A DNA stretch of 64,000 nt from Litorivita sp040371945 (GCF_040371945.1 NZ_BAABWS010000001.1:1612001-1676000); one strand, 5' to 3'. Shown: positions 1 through 9,441, counted from the first letter of the stretch. Notes: generated by a model from the letters alone, not told the origin. Program-made: numbers and translations.

Positions 1-95
1 GCGCCACATCGGGCGATTATGCCGATTGGGCCAGCCAAGTGCCCTGTAGCGATGCGCCTATGCGCGTGCTCAAAGAGACCGCCGCGCCCGATTAA
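1..95 (+). CDS. C-terminal end of an unidentified protein (partial)
   Basis: The window opens inside a plus-strand reading frame (codons in phase with base 3) that runs about 30 codons to a TAA at 93-95. The tail reads ...DWASQVPCSDAPMRVLKETAAPD. There is too little to identify a family. Its stop codon sits in the palindrome TTAA, which is also the stop of the convergent Hint-like gene, so the two genes end on the same four bases. That tight convergence supports both ends being real. Confidence 0.5.
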   Translation, partial: ATSGDYADWASQVPCSDAPMRVLKETAAPD

Positions 96-1180
96 GCGGC
101 GCGGTGATCGGCCAAAGTGACCGCTTCGAAATGTTTGAGAACCGGATAGGAGGCGCGCGCATGTTCGGGCAATTCGCAGCGCGCGGCATTGCAAAGCACG
201 CTGGCCGCCAAACCCTTTGCATCGCGCCGGATGCGCCCGACATATAGGCTCTCGACCGCGCAGCCCGCCGCCAGAACCGCCTCGTGTTTGGGCAAGACCA
301 CCTGCACATAGCTGATCAGCGCCTCGGCCTCGCAACGGGTGGCCGAGACGCCGTTGATCATATGACCGGCAGGCACCAAGGCCGCTTCGGTGCCAAACAG
401 ATATTCCACCTCCGAGCCGGTGATCATGAGCCGCTGTTCGGGCGCGACGATGATGTCTTGCTGCAATCCGAAATAGGGCGCGCGCAACCGCACGGGTGCG
501 AAACTGCCGCGTGCGGGCACGGTGCGGCGCACCGCATGCAGCACCGGCACCAGATCCCCGCAAGGCGTATAGACCAGATCGCCGCGCTTGAGCGTGCTGG
601 CGGCGCGGTAGCCGCCCTGCGCCGCGATCGGCGTGTTCAGACTCAGGCTGGGCATCAAACCAACCGGTTCGATCCGGTCGGACAGCGCGACGAAAATCAC
701 ATCCGCATCCATGCTGCGCCGCAACGGATCACGCAGGATTTCGCGCAGGTCCTCCATCATCATCGGCGGCGGCGCTTTGATATCGAGGGTGACAAAGGAC
801 GGGCCTTCGGGCCGCTCGACCGTCAGACGGCCCCAGCCTTGCGGGTGGTTCCAACTATAGGTGATGCGCAACACATCGGTGCGCCCCGCCCCGTCGTGAT
901 GCAAAACCCCATGCGCAATCACATCGCCCAGCGAACTGACCACCGCCAGCCCGCCGCCGGGCAGCGAATGGAGCGAGAAGCCGCTGCGCCACGGGTGGCT
1001 ACGCCGGTGTGACAGCAAGGACTGCGGGCGCCCGTCCGGCGAAAGCCGCGTCTCAAGCAGCAAGGTGCCGCAGGGCATTTGATTGGTTTTGGTATCACAG
1101 GGGCGGCGCGCGGATGCCGTGCCCAATCCCTCAAGGCAAAACAGGCTGCCGTTTTCATCGGACAGGCCGATCCACCCCAT
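92..1180 (-). CDS. Hint-like domain protein with degenerate active site
   Basis: A 362-residue protein that follows another Hint-domain gene on the same strand after one base, so the two are probably co-transcribed. I chose the ATG at 1180 (MGWIGLSDENG); upstream codons in this frame overlap the preceding gene. The first ~180 residues are a beta-rich region I do not recognise, possibly a lectin-like sandwich. Residues ~185-330 align by eye with the Hint (hedgehog/intein) domain of the neighbour: shared patterns are GDLV, a FAPVR segment and a LFG/AxxLI segment. The self-processing residues are gone: the position of the neighbour's Cys in PCFVAGT is Ser here (PSLSLNT), and the His in SPLHR is Gln (APEQR). 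It is probably an exported or surface protein that no longer self-cleaves. Function unknown. Confidence 0.75.
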   Translation of the reverse strand: MGWIGLSDENGSLFCLEGLGTASARRPCDTKTNQMPCGTLLLETRLSPDGRPQSLLSHRRSHPWRSGFSLHSLPGGGLAVVSSLGDVIAHGVLHHDGAGRTDVLRITYSWNHPQGWGRLTVERPEGPSFVTLDIKAPPPMMMEDLREILRDPLRRSMDADVIFVALSDRIEPVGLMPSLSLNTPIAAQGGYRAASTLKRGDLVYTPCGDLVPVLHAVRRTVPARGSFAPVRLRAPYFGLQQDIIVAPEQRLMITGSEVEYLFGTEAALVPAGHMINGVSATRCEAEALISYVQVVLPKHEAVLAAGCAVESLYVGRIRRDAKGLAASVLCNAARCELPEHARASYPVLKHFEAVTLADHRAA

Positions 1181-1181
1181 A

Positions 1182-2792
1182 TCAGGCCGCCGTCCGTTGA
1201 CCGAACAAAAGCCGCGCCTCGAATCCGCGCAAAAGCCGCCGCGCGGCGGGGCTGTATCCTGCACCGGTTTCGGGGTCGATCTCGGGGAATATGGTGCAAA
1301 TCTCGCGCACGATCTCGGCCTCGAAGCTTTTGGCCGTCTGCGGACCAGGCAGGAAGCTTTCAGTCTCCAGCCCCGCAGAATAAACCACCTGATGGCGATC
1401 AAACAGCAGGTGGACATACTCCACCTCGCCGCCCTCGACGCGGCGCACCGAGCAATCGTTGATCAAATCCTTTGCTGCCACCAGAACCTCGGCCTCGCCG
1501 AACATCAACTCGGCCAGATGATCGCGGATCAGCACACGGTGCAGCGGCGACAAAAGCAATTCATCATGGCGTCCAAAGGTATCGGCCTCGATGCGGACCG
1601 GCGCAAAATCGCCCTTGGCGGCAACGCGGCGCTGGCCAATCCACCGCAGGGGCTGCGCGCCGTCGTCTTTGGTCATCACCAGATCGCCCGCGACAAGGCT
1701 TTCCACCGGCACCTCCCCGTCGGGGGTGCGGATCATCGTGCCCGCCACGAAACAGGGGATCGAGCTGACGGTGACAAAGCCGACATCGGTTTGCCCGCTC
1801 TGGTTCTGGATCGTGTAGGTAAAGCTGACGTCCTCGACGTCTTCATCGGCCACAACGGTCAAGGTGCCGCGCGTATTAAGGAACACCTGCTGGCCGGTTT
1901 TGAGCGTCACAACCTGCCCAGGATAGACGTCAACACCGTTGATCTGGGTGATCATAAGCTGGCCGCCAGCGACATCGAAATCATTGGCCAGAACATCAAT
2001 CGTGGTGGTGCCCTCGACAAAGATATTGCCGACATCCTCATGGGCCACGACCGCCGTTTGCACCGATCCGCCCGCGATAAGCAGGTTGCTGTCATAGCTG
2101 GTATCGGTGACATCCGCGATCCCGATGCGGATGGAATTCACCTCGCCGTCGATGACCGGCATGGTCAGCGTCATGGTGACGGTAAACCCGTCCATCTCGG
2201 TGTTGAATTCCGAATTGGCGTTGTCGATATAGAGGTTCTGGTTGGTCGATCCGTTCACATTTCCCGGATCGATATCGCCATTGCCCACGGCCAATTCGAC
2301 CTGCTGGCCGTTGACCCAAACCCCGACGAAATCTTGATACTGGCTGGTGGTGAATTCGGGGTATTCCTCGGAGGAAAAGACGAATTGCATCGTCATCACA
2401 TCGCCGTCAGGAATGAAATCAACGTCGAGATAGGCCGCATCAAAGGTGCGGGTGCCCGCAGCCGCATTGAAATCGGCGGCATTGTCGACGCCGCGCGTGT
2501 TGGTGCTGCGAAACTCCGATTGGTTTGCTTGCGCCTCGGTCTGACCCTTCCACGAGTTATACGTGCGCGCAGCATTGGTGACGGAATGCGCGCGCCCCGT
2601 CGACAAGACCACACCGCTGTCCGAAGGCGTCAGCCCGGGCGCAACGCTATCGCCGCCCTCGAAAATCCCCGAAGAGCGGTTGTCGCCGCCAAGCGAAGCC
2701 CCGACGACTTGAACGCCGAGACCAAAGATCTCCTGCGCCATCTGCATCGCAGAGGCGTTGCTATTCACTGTCAGCTTCGATGCCGCAACCAT
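1182..2792 (-). CDS. Choice-of-anchor L / Hint-domain exported protein
   Basis: A 536-residue protein. The ATG at 2792 is chosen because GGAG lies five bases upstream; an in-frame TTG at 2819 is a poorer alternative. Residues ~15-240 look like a choice-of-anchor L domain, with an early GGD/SGIF segment, a FSSEEYPEF motif and Asp/Asn-rich beta strands. Residues ~265-345 form an Ig/cadherin-like repeat (IDVLANDFD), and residues ~347-480 a Hint domain. The Hint domain keeps the nucleophilic Cys (PCFVAGT) and the His (SPLHR), so autocatalytic cleavage is plausible. There is no N-terminal signal peptide; type I secretion by a C-terminal signal would be typical for such roseobacter proteins (inference). 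A CtrA box lies ~140 bases upstream of the start. Confidence 0.85.
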   Translation of the reverse strand: MVAASKLTVNSNASAMQMAQEIFGLGVQVVGASLGGDNRSSGIFEGGDSVAPGLTPSDSGVVLSTGRAHSVTNAARTYNSWKGQTEAQANQSEFRSTNTRGVDNAADFNAAAGTRTFDAAYLDVDFIPDGDVMTMQFVFSSEEYPEFTTSQYQDFVGVWVNGQQVELAVGNGDIDPGNVNGSTNQNLYIDNANSEFNTEMDGFTVTMTLTMPVIDGEVNSIRIGIADVTDTSYDSNLLIAGGSVQTAVVAHEDVGNIFVEGTTTIDVLANDFDVAGGQLMITQINGVDVYPGQVVTLKTGQQVFLNTRGTLTVVADEDVEDVSFTYTIQNQSGQTDVGFVTVSSIPCFVAGTMIRTPDGEVPVESLVAGDLVMTKDDGAQPLRWIGQRRVAAKGDFAPVRIEADTFGRHDELLLSPLHRVLIRDHLAELMFGEAEVLVAAKDLINDCSVRRVEGGEVEYVHLLFDRHQVVYSAGLETESFLPGPQTAKSFEAEIVREICTIFPEIDPETGAGYSPAARRLLRGFEARLLFGQRTAA

Positions 2793-2932
2793 TACTGCTC
2801 CAACCCTCGTTGGAGGCAAGATACCCAGAGCGCGCAGGCAAAAATGCCAACGCTATCAAACTCTTATTCTTTTATTCCGCTCGATAGGGGCCTATTGCGG
2901 CCCCACTTTGGTTGCCCTGCCTCGGGTCATTA

Positions 2933-2947
2933 TTAACCATTCATTAA
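2933..2947. promoter_or_regulatory. CtrA-type box between the Hint operon and dapE
   Basis: TTAA-CCATTCA-TTAA matches the full CtrA consensus TTAA-N7-TTAA, including the preferred TTAACCAT half. It lies in the 292-base divergent region between the Hint gene (starts 2792, minus) and dapE (starts 3085, plus). The Hint gene, a surface protein, is the more natural CtrA target. The same gap holds a perfect 6-bp hairpin with a 6-base loop at 2887-2904 (GGGGCC/GGCCCC). Confidence 0.6.
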
Positions 2948-3084
2948 CACGCATCGCCTTGTTTCCATAAGGTTTTCGCCGCAGAAGGGCGACCACAGCG
3001 CCCAAATCGCGGCTTTTTTACAACGTTTTGGATTCCAACCCGCGCGCCGAGCCGCTAGACAGGAGCCGCAAAAGGAGAGCCGAA

Positions 3085-4269
3085 ATGACCGCATCCCCCG
3101 CCCTCGATTTTCGCGACGCTCAGGGCGCGACCGATCCCGAAGCGCTCACTGCCGCGCTGATCCGCTGCCCCTCGGTCACCCCCGAAGAGGGCGGCGCATT
3201 GGTGCTTTTGGAGGGTCTGCTCGGGGCGGCCGGATTTGAATGCACCCGCGTGGATCGTGGCGGCATCGCCAATCTTTTCGCCCGTTTCGGCCCCAAGGGT
3301 GCGGCAAAAACCTTTGGCTTCAACGGGCATACCGATGTGGTGCCCTTGGGCGATCCCGATGCATGGACGATACCGCCCTTTGGTGCCCAAATCAAAGACG
3401 GCGTGATGTATGGCCGCGGCGCGACTGATATGAAATCGGGCGTCGCCGCCTTTGCCGCCGCCGCCGTGGACGCCGCGCAAAGCCTGCCCGCAGACGCCGC
3501 GCTGATCATGACCATCACCGGCGACGAGGAAGGCGATGCGGCGGACGGCACTGTGGCTCTTCTCGACTGGATGGACGCAAAGGGCGAGGCGATGTCCGTG
3601 TGCCTTGTGGGAGAGCCGACCTGCCCCAATACCATGGGCGAGATGATGAAAATCGGGCGGCGCGGATCGCTCAATGCGTTCTTCACCCTGCGCGGCACCC
3701 AAGGCCACGCGGCATACCCGCACCGCGCCAACAATCCCTTGCCCGCCATGGCGCGCCTGATGGACCGGCTGGCCTCGCATACTCTGGACGAAGGCACCGA
3801 GCATTTCGACGCCTCCACCCTTGCCGTAGTCACCATCGACACCGGCAATCCGGCGACCAATGTGATCCCCGAAACCTGCCGCGCTACGGTCAACATCCGC
3901 TTTAACGACGCCCATACCGGCGCGGGCCTGTCCGATTGGCTGCGCGCCGAGGCGGATAGGATCGCGGATGAATTCGGCCTGCAAGCCGAGCTGAAAATCA
4001 AAATCTCGGGCGAAAGCTTCCTGACCCCTCCTGGTGATTTTTCCGCCATCATCGCCCGCGCGGTCAAAGCCGAAACCGGCCTGTCGCCAGAGCTGTCCAC
4101 CTCGGGCGGCACATCGGATGCGCGCTTTGTGAAAAACCATTGCCCCGTGGTGGAATTCGGCCTTGTTGGCAAGACGATGCACCAAGTCGACGAATGTGTG
4201 GAGGTGGCGCAAATCCACCAACTCAAGGCCATCTACGCCCGCATTTTGCGCGACTATTTCGCCGGGTGA
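3085..4269 (+). CDS. dapE: Succinyl-diaminopimelate desuccinylase
   Basis: A 394-residue M20 metallopeptidase-family enzyme. It hydrolyses N-succinyl-LL-2,6-diaminopimelate to LL-diaminopimelate and succinate, for lysine and peptidoglycan synthesis in the cytoplasm. The start at 3085 has AAGGAG seven bases upstream. Expected motifs are present in order: NGHTDVVPLG (first metal His/Asp, ~82-84), GRGATDMKSG (bridging Asp), TGDEEGDA (catalytic Glu pair), the dimerisation-domain segment GTQGHAAYPHRA, and the C-terminal STSGGTSDARF and VGKTMHQVDE metal site. Length is normal. The companion epimerase dapF lies far away at 55.7 kb. A DUF2064 gene follows after seven bases and is probably co-transcribed. 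Confidence 0.95.
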   Translation: MTASPALDFRDAQGATDPEALTAALIRCPSVTPEEGGALVLLEGLLGAAGFECTRVDRGGIANLFARFGPKGAAKTFGFNGHTDVVPLGDPDAWTIPPFGAQIKDGVMYGRGATDMKSGVAAFAAAAVDAAQSLPADAALIMTITGDEEGDAADGTVALLDWMDAKGEAMSVCLVGEPTCPNTMGEMMKIGRRGSLNAFFTLRGTQGHAAYPHRANNPLPAMARLMDRLASHTLDEGTEHFDASTLAVVTIDTGNPATNVIPETCRATVNIRFNDAHTGAGLSDWLRAEADRIADEFGLQAELKIKISGESFLTPPGDFSAIIARAVKAETGLSPELSTSGGTSDARFVKNHCPVVEFGLVGKTMHQVDECVEVAQIHQLKAIYARILRDYFAG

Positions 4270-4276
4270 CGGGGCA

Positions 4277-4906
4277 ATGACACCCCAATCGGCCTATCGC
4301 CGCCGCCTTGTGGTGATGTTAAAACTGCCGCAAGCGGGGCGCGTCAAAACCCGCCTTGGCGCACAGATCGGCATGACCGCTTCGGCGTGGTGGTTTCGCC
4401 ACCAAAGCGCCGCCTTGTTGCGCCGCTTGCAAGATCCGCGTTGGGAATTGACCCTTGCCGTGGCGCCGGACCGCGCGGGGCTGATCACCCCGATCTGGCC
4501 CGCGCATCTGCCGCGCGTCGCGCAGGGGCAAGGCGACCTTGGCGCGCGCATGGCGCGGTTGATGTTTGGGCTGCCCAAAGGGCCGGTTTGCATCATCGGC
4601 GCGGATATTCCCGCGATCCGCCGCGCCCATATCGCCCGCGCCTTTGCGGCTTTGGGCGCTCACGAGGCGGTCTTTGGCCCCGCCCCTGACGGCGGCTATT
4701 GGCTCACCGGCCTGAGGCGCAGCGCGCCGCCCCCGCCGCGCCTTTATCAAAACGTGCGCTGGTCCACCGAACACGCCCTCACCGACAGCCGCAAGAGCCT
4801 TGGCGGGCTGCGCACCGCCCTGATCGACACGCTTCAAGACATCGACACCGCCGAGGATTTGCGCAATTTGGCGCGCGCCGCCCCCGCGCCCGCTCTTTCC
4901 CGATGA
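4277..4906 (+). CDS. DUF2064 / TIGR04282 family glycosyltransferase-like protein
   Basis: A 209-residue protein whose ATG lies seven bases after the dapE stop. The N-terminal VVMLKLPQAGRVKTRLG is the hallmark of the DUF2064 family, a nucleotide-sugar-transferase-like fold with a P-loop-like KTRL stretch. IIGADIPAI (~110) and GPAPDGGYWLTG (~140) are the other conserved blocks. Known members are predicted GT-A-like transferases of unknown substrate, usually found as accessory genes. The position behind dapE suggests co-expression but gives no functional hint. The ATG (MTPQSAYRRR) is preferred over upstream codons that overlap dapE. Confidence 0.8.
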   Translation: MTPQSAYRRRLVVMLKLPQAGRVKTRLGAQIGMTASAWWFRHQSAALLRRLQDPRWELTLAVAPDRAGLITPIWPAHLPRVAQGQGDLGARMARLMFGLPKGPVCIIGADIPAIRRAHIARAFAALGAHEAVFGPAPDGGYWLTGLRRSAPPPPRLYQNVRWSTEHALTDSRKSLGGLRTALIDTLQDIDTAEDLRNLARAAPAPALSR

Positions 4907-4937
4907 CGCCGCCCGCGCGCCGTGCTACGGCAGGGAT

Positions 4938-7232
4938 ATGAGCAAGCTGCCCTCCAAGGACGAAATCCTCGCATGGATTTCCGACCACCCGACACAAACC
5001 GCAAAACGCGACATTGCCAAGGCTTTTGGCATCAAAGGCGCCGCGCGGATCGATCTCAAACGTATCCTCAAGGAACTTGAGGCCGAAGGGCATCTGGAGA
5101 AACGCCAAAAGACCTACCGCGATCCCGACCGCCTGCCGCCGGTGTCGGTGCTGCAAGTCCTCGGCCCCGATGGCAACGGCGATCTGCGGGCCAAACCTTT
5201 GGAATGGCAAGGCGAAGGGCCGGAGCCAAAGGTCTTTATGCTGCTGCGCGCCTCCGATCCCGCCTTGGGCGAAGGCGACCGGATTTTGGCCCGCGTCTCT
5301 TTGATCGAGGGCGAAGGCAATGCCTATGATGCCAAGCTGATCCGCCGCATCGGCACCAACCCGCAAAAGGTCTTGGGCGTGTTTCGCAAAGGCGCCGAAG
5401 GCGGGCGCATATTGCCCATCGACAAGGGCCTCGCCTCCGAATGGAGCGTCGCCGCCGATGCCACTTTTGGCGCCAAAGACGGCGAATTGGTCGAAGCCGA
5501 ACAGGCCGGACCAAAGGCGCGCATGGGCCTGCCCCGCGCCCGCATCATCAACCGCCTTGGCGATCCGTCTGCCCCCAAGGCCGTCTCGCTCATCGCCATC
5601 CACCAACACGGCATTCCCGATGATTTCCCCGATGAGGTGATCAATGAGGCCGACGCGATGAAACCCGCGGACCTCAAGGGCCGCAGCGACATGCGCGACA
5701 TGCCTTTGGTCACCATCGATCCGTGGGACGCGCGCGATCATGATGACGCCTGCTGGGCGCATGAGGATGACGACCCCAAGAACGAGGGCGGCCATGTGGT
5801 GTGGGTCGCCATCGCCGATGTGGCCCATTACGTGCGGCCCGGCACAGCACTGGACCGCGAGGCGAAAAAACGCGGCAATTCGAGCTATTTCCCCGACCGC
5901 GTTGTGCCGATGCTCCCCGACCGCCTCTCGGGCGATCTGTGCAGCCTGCACGAAGGCGTGCCGCGCGCCTGTATCGCCGTGCGCATGCAGTTGGACGCTG
6001 ATGGCAACAAGATCGGCCACCGCTTCGAACGCGGCCTTATGCGCTCTGCCGCCTCGCTCAATTACGAAGAGGTCCAAGCCGCCATCGATGGCAAGCCGAA
6101 CGACAAAACCGGCCCCTTGATGGATATGGTGATCACGCCGCTCTATGCCGCCTATGCGGCGCTGACCCGTGCGCGTGCGCGCCGCCAACCTCTGGATCTC
6201 GACCTGCCCGAGCGCAAGGTCGAGCTTGATGAGGCGGGCAAGGTCGCGTCGGTGAATTTCCGCGAACGGCTCGATGCGCACCGCTTGATCGAGGAATTGA
6301 TGATCCTCGCCAATGTCGCCGCCGCCGAAACCCTGATCGCCAAGAAATCGCCGCTGCTGTTTCGCGTCCATGAGGAACCGAACGCCGACAAGCTCGAGGC
6401 GCTGCGCGAGGTCGCCCAAGCAGCAGGGTTCAATTTGGCCAAAGGCCAAGTCCTCAAAACCGCCCATCTCAACGCGCTTTTATCCGCCGCCGAAGGCACC
6501 GAAAGCGACGAATTGATCAACATCTCGACCCTGCGCTCGATGCAGCAAGCCTATTACAGCCCGCAAAATTTCGGCCATTTCGGCCTTGCTTTGCAAAGCT
6601 ACGCGCATTTCACCTCGCCGATCCGCCGCTATAGCGACCTCATCGTGCACCGCGCATTGGTCAGCAGCCATGGCTGGGGCAAGGACGGGCTGTCCCCTGC
6701 CGAAATCGAATCTTTGGAACACACCGCCACGCATATTTCCGACACCGAGCGCCGCTCGATGATGGCCGAGCGCGACACCAACGACCGCTATCTTGCGGCC
6801 TTCCTCTCGGAGCGATTGGGCGGGGAATTTAGCGGACGGATCAGCGGCATCGCCAAATTCGGCGTCTTCGTAAAGCTGGACGAAATCGGCGCCGACGGGT
6901 TGGTGCCGATCCGGTCCTTGGGCAACGAGTATTTCCATTTCGACCGCGACAGCAACAGCCTGATGGGCGCCGATACGGGGCGGGTGATCACAATCGGCCA
7001 AAGGGTCACGGTCAAATTGATCGAGGCCCTGCCGGTCACCGGCGGGCTGGAGCTACAGCTCTTGACCCTCGACGGCGAGGATATGCCAAGCGGCCCGACC
7101 GGCGGCGGGTTCTCGCGCGGGCGGCGGCGCGGCGGCGGCGCGGGCCAAGGCAAACCCGCCAAACGCAAAGCCGTCAGCGCCAAGCGCAAAGCCGATAAGA
7201 TCAAGCGCAAGGTCAAACGCAAACGCACCTAG
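4938..7232 (+). CDS. rnr: Ribonuclease R
   Basis: A 764-residue 3'-5' exoribonuclease of the RNB family, which degrades structured RNA and takes part in rRNA and tRNA quality control. Domains in order: an N-terminal winged helix (~1-60, MSKLPSKDEILAWI), cold-shock OB folds (~65-230) and the RNB catalytic domain (~245-590). The RNB domain carries the metal-binding Asp cluster DPWDARDHDDA and the RRYSDLIVHRAL segment. An S1 domain (~625-705, FSGRISGIAKFGVFVKL) and a very basic Lys/Arg-rich tail (~720-764) follow; the tail is typical of RNase R and aids RNA binding. The start is the ATG at 4938, 31 bases after the DUF2064 gene. Family length is normal. Confidence 0.95.
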   Translation: MSKLPSKDEILAWISDHPTQTAKRDIAKAFGIKGAARIDLKRILKELEAEGHLEKRQKTYRDPDRLPPVSVLQVLGPDGNGDLRAKPLEWQGEGPEPKVFMLLRASDPALGEGDRILARVSLIEGEGNAYDAKLIRRIGTNPQKVLGVFRKGAEGGRILPIDKGLASEWSVAADATFGAKDGELVEAEQAGPKARMGLPRARIINRLGDPSAPKAVSLIAIHQHGIPDDFPDEVINEADAMKPADLKGRSDMRDMPLVTIDPWDARDHDDACWAHEDDDPKNEGGHVVWVAIADVAHYVRPGTALDREAKKRGNSSYFPDRVVPMLPDRLSGDLCSLHEGVPRACIAVRMQLDADGNKIGHRFERGLMRSAASLNYEEVQAAIDGKPNDKTGPLMDMVITPLYAAYAALTRARARRQPLDLDLPERKVELDEAGKVASVNFRERLDAHRLIEELMILANVAAAETLIAKKSPLLFRVHEEPNADKLEALREVAQAAGFNLAKGQVLKTAHLNALLSAAEGTESDELINISTLRSMQQAYYSPQNFGHFGLALQSYAHFTSPIRRYSDLIVHRALVSSHGWGKDGLSPAEIESLEHTATHISDTERRSMMAERDTNDRYLAAFLSERLGGEFSGRISGIAKFGVFVKLDEIGADGLVPIRSLGNEYFHFDRDSNSLMGADTGRVITIGQRVTVKLIEALPVTGGLELQLLTLDGEDMPSGPTGGGFSRGRRRGGGAGQGKPAKRKAVSAKRKADKIKRKVKRKRT

Positions 7233-7359
7233 GGCCGCGCAACCCACGCCCCTTTCCCAAGCGTCATCGGCGGCAAGACGCCCAGCCCTCACGCAACTTT
7301 GCTTCCGATTCGGAAACAATGCGGTTAGCATCAAGAAAAATACCGTCTTGAGGCAAAGA

Positions 7360-8829
7360 ATGCGCAACGCATACGGCACAGCAATTTTGGCAACACTCGC
7401 TTTTGCAGCGACGGCGGCAGCAGCCCCCGTGGCACAATCCTTGCGCCCGCAGGCGCGCCCCGCCGCCGCGCCGCTTCAATCCGCCCCCACCCCCGTCCCT
7501 GCTCCCGCCACCAGTGGCACGGATGCGGCGGCAAGCGCGAGCATCGCAGCCGCCGCATTGGCCGCGCTGCAAAGCGCTCCGGCGGCAGAACCGGCGGCGC
7601 AGGCCAAGGCCCAAAGCGCCGCCCTCGCCCGATCTTTACGCCCGCAACTGCGCCCGACATCCGCCCAAGCCGACGTGATTTTGGCGAGCGAACGCGTGTC
7701 CACCTCGAACGCGGGTTTCCAGCGCTGGATCGACGGATTCGAAGCGCGCGCCCGCGCCAAGGGCATCCGCTCGGACGTGTTCAAACGCGCCTTTCGCGGC
7801 GTGCGCTACAACACCGACGTGATCCAAAAGGACCGTAACCAGTCTGAATTCACGAAACAAATTTGGGACTACCTCGACAGCGCCGCCTCGCCGGTGCGGG
7901 TCAAAAACGGCCAAGCCGCCCTGCGCAAACATGCCCGCGTCTTGGACCAGATCGAAGCAAAATATGGCGTCGAAAAAGAGGTCGTTACCGCGATTTGGGG
8001 GCTTGAGAGCGCATACGGCGAGCACCGCGGCAGCATCCCGATCATCGATGCCTTGGCCACGCTGGCCTATGACGGGCGGCGCGGAAAGTTCTTTGAGGCG
8101 CAGCTCATCGCGGCGCTGCAAATCTTGCAATCGGGCGATGTCGCTCCGCGCCAAATGACCGGATCATGGGCCGGCGCGATGGGTCACACGCAATTTATCC
8201 CGACCTCCTATCTGGCCTTCGCGGTGGATTTCACCGGCGATGGCAAACGCGATATCTGGTCGGAAAATCCTGCCGATGCGCTGGCCTCGACGGCGGCTTA
8301 TCTCAAACGGTCGGGTTGGAAAAAAGGCCAGCCTTGGGGCGTTGAAGTCAAGCTGCCGCGCGGGTTTGACCATTCTTCGGCGCGGCGCAACAACATGCGC
8401 TCGCCCAATGATTGGGCGGCGATGGGCGTGCGCGATATGAACGGGCGTGCGGTGCCCAATTACGGCCGCGCCTCGATCCTCTTGCCCGCTGGGGCGGCGG
8501 GGGCGGCCTTTATGATTTTCGACAATTTCGCCGCCATCGAGAAATACAACAAAGCCGATGCCTATGTCATCGGCGTGGGACATTTGTCGGACCGGCTCAA
8601 GGGCGGCCCGCCCATTCAAGCCAGCTGGCCGCGCGGATATAAGCCGTTGTCATTCAACGAGAAAAAAGAGATGCAACGACGTTTGAAGCGCAAGGGTTTT
8701 GCCGTCGAGAAGATCGACGGCATCATCGGGCCGAACACGATCAACGCCATTCGCGCCTTTCAAAATTCAGTCGGGGCGACGCCGGACGGCTTTCCCTCGC
8801 AAGAGTTGATGAAGCTGCTCAAACGCTGA
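7360..8829 (+). CDS. Lytic murein transglycosylase with peptidoglycan-binding domain
   Basis: A 489-residue MltB-type (SLT family 3) transglycosylase that cleaves the MurNAc-GlcNAc bond of peptidoglycan in the periplasm. The ATG at 7360 has GAGG six bases upstream and opens a signal peptide (MRNAYGTAILATLAFAATAA). An Ala/Pro-rich low-complexity linker (~25-100) precedes the catalytic domain (~115-400). The catalytic Glu lies in IWGLESAYG, followed by GSWAGAMGHTQFIPTSY and the DGKRDIW block. The C-terminal ~60 residues are a PG_binding_1 domain (LKRKGFAVEKIDGIIG). The gene ends six bases before the convergent rppH. Confidence 0.92.
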   Translation: MRNAYGTAILATLAFAATAAAAPVAQSLRPQARPAAAPLQSAPTPVPAPATSGTDAAASASIAAAALAALQSAPAAEPAAQAKAQSAALARSLRPQLRPTSAQADVILASERVSTSNAGFQRWIDGFEARARAKGIRSDVFKRAFRGVRYNTDVIQKDRNQSEFTKQIWDYLDSAASPVRVKNGQAALRKHARVLDQIEAKYGVEKEVVTAIWGLESAYGEHRGSIPIIDALATLAYDGRRGKFFEAQLIAALQILQSGDVAPRQMTGSWAGAMGHTQFIPTSYLAFAVDFTGDGKRDIWSENPADALASTAAYLKRSGWKKGQPWGVEVKLPRGFDHSSARRNNMRSPNDWAAMGVRDMNGRAVPNYGRASILLPAGAAGAAFMIFDNFAAIEKYNKADAYVIGVGHLSDRLKGGPPIQASWPRGYKPLSFNEKKEMQRRLKRKGFAVEKIDGIIGPNTINAIRAFQNSVGATPDGFPSQELMKLLKR

Positions 8830-8835
8830 TCGAGG

Positions 8836-9330
8836 TCACAGCCGCGCTTCGAATTCTTGCAGCACGCGGGCATAGACCTCGCGTTTGAACGGGACGATAT
8901 TGGCGACGAGGTCTTGCGGGGCGAGCCAGCGCCATTGCGAGAATTCGGGATGCTCGGTTTCGATGTTGACATCACCGTCAACCCCTTGAAAACGCATCAA
9001 AAACCACTTCTGTTCCTGACCGCGAAAGCGGCCTTTCCAGATGCGCGGAACGAGGTCATGAGGCAGATCGTAGGGGATCCAGCCGTCGCTTTCGGCCTCG
9101 ATGCGCACCTTATCGGCGGTGATGCCGGTCTCTTCGCAAAGCTCGCGCAGCGCCGCCTCGCGCGGGTCCTCGCCCGCGTCCACCCCGCCTTGCGGCATTT
9201 GCCATGCCGGACCGGGGTTATCGATCCTTTGTCCAACAAAAACATGGCCTTGCGCGTTCACCAGCATCAGGCCGACACAGGGGCGATAGGGCAGTTTTGC
9301 GATCTCTTCGGGGGTCATTTCGCGCGTCAT
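8836..9330 (-). CDS. rppH: RNA pyrophosphohydrolase (Nudix)
   Basis: A 164-residue Nudix hydrolase that removes pyrophosphate from 5'-triphosphorylated mRNA and so starts decay. I chose the ATG at 9330 (MTREMTPEEI), with AAGG nine bases upstream; the ATG at 9318 has no ribosome binding site. PYRPCVGLMLVN opens the domain, and the Nudix box GX5EX7REUXEEXGU is intact (G-VDAGE-...-REL-EETGI, ~55-77). IPYDLPHDLVPRIWKG is a signature of RppH within Nudix proteins. It lies downstream of ctpA, as in many Rhodobacteraceae, but a terminator-like hairpin separates the two. Confidence 0.93.
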   Translation of the reverse strand: MTREMTPEEIAKLPYRPCVGLMLVNAQGHVFVGQRIDNPGPAWQMPQGGVDAGEDPREAALRELCEETGITADKVRIEAESDGWIPYDLPHDLVPRIWKGRFRGQEQKWFLMRFQGVDGDVNIETEHPEFSQWRWLAPQDLVANIVPFKREVYARVLQEFEARL

Positions 9331-9441
9331 ATCGAGCGGCCTTTCGCAGTTGGATTGCGCGCAACCTAGCGGCCCTGCCCGCCAAGCGAAAGACCCGTGA
9401 TTGGCCCCGCGGGGGCGCAAAACGGGCGCGGCGGGGCGCAT

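Noticed and set aside
1083..2936. A 617-codon open frame on the plus strand antisense to the Hint genes
   Set aside because: It is the mirror of real minus-strand genes in high-GC DNA: no ribosome binding site, composition rich in His/Arg/Gly, no recognisable domain. The same applies to long antisense frames opposite rnr (4779-6467), leuC (18287-20416) and the CoA cluster (44242-46392).
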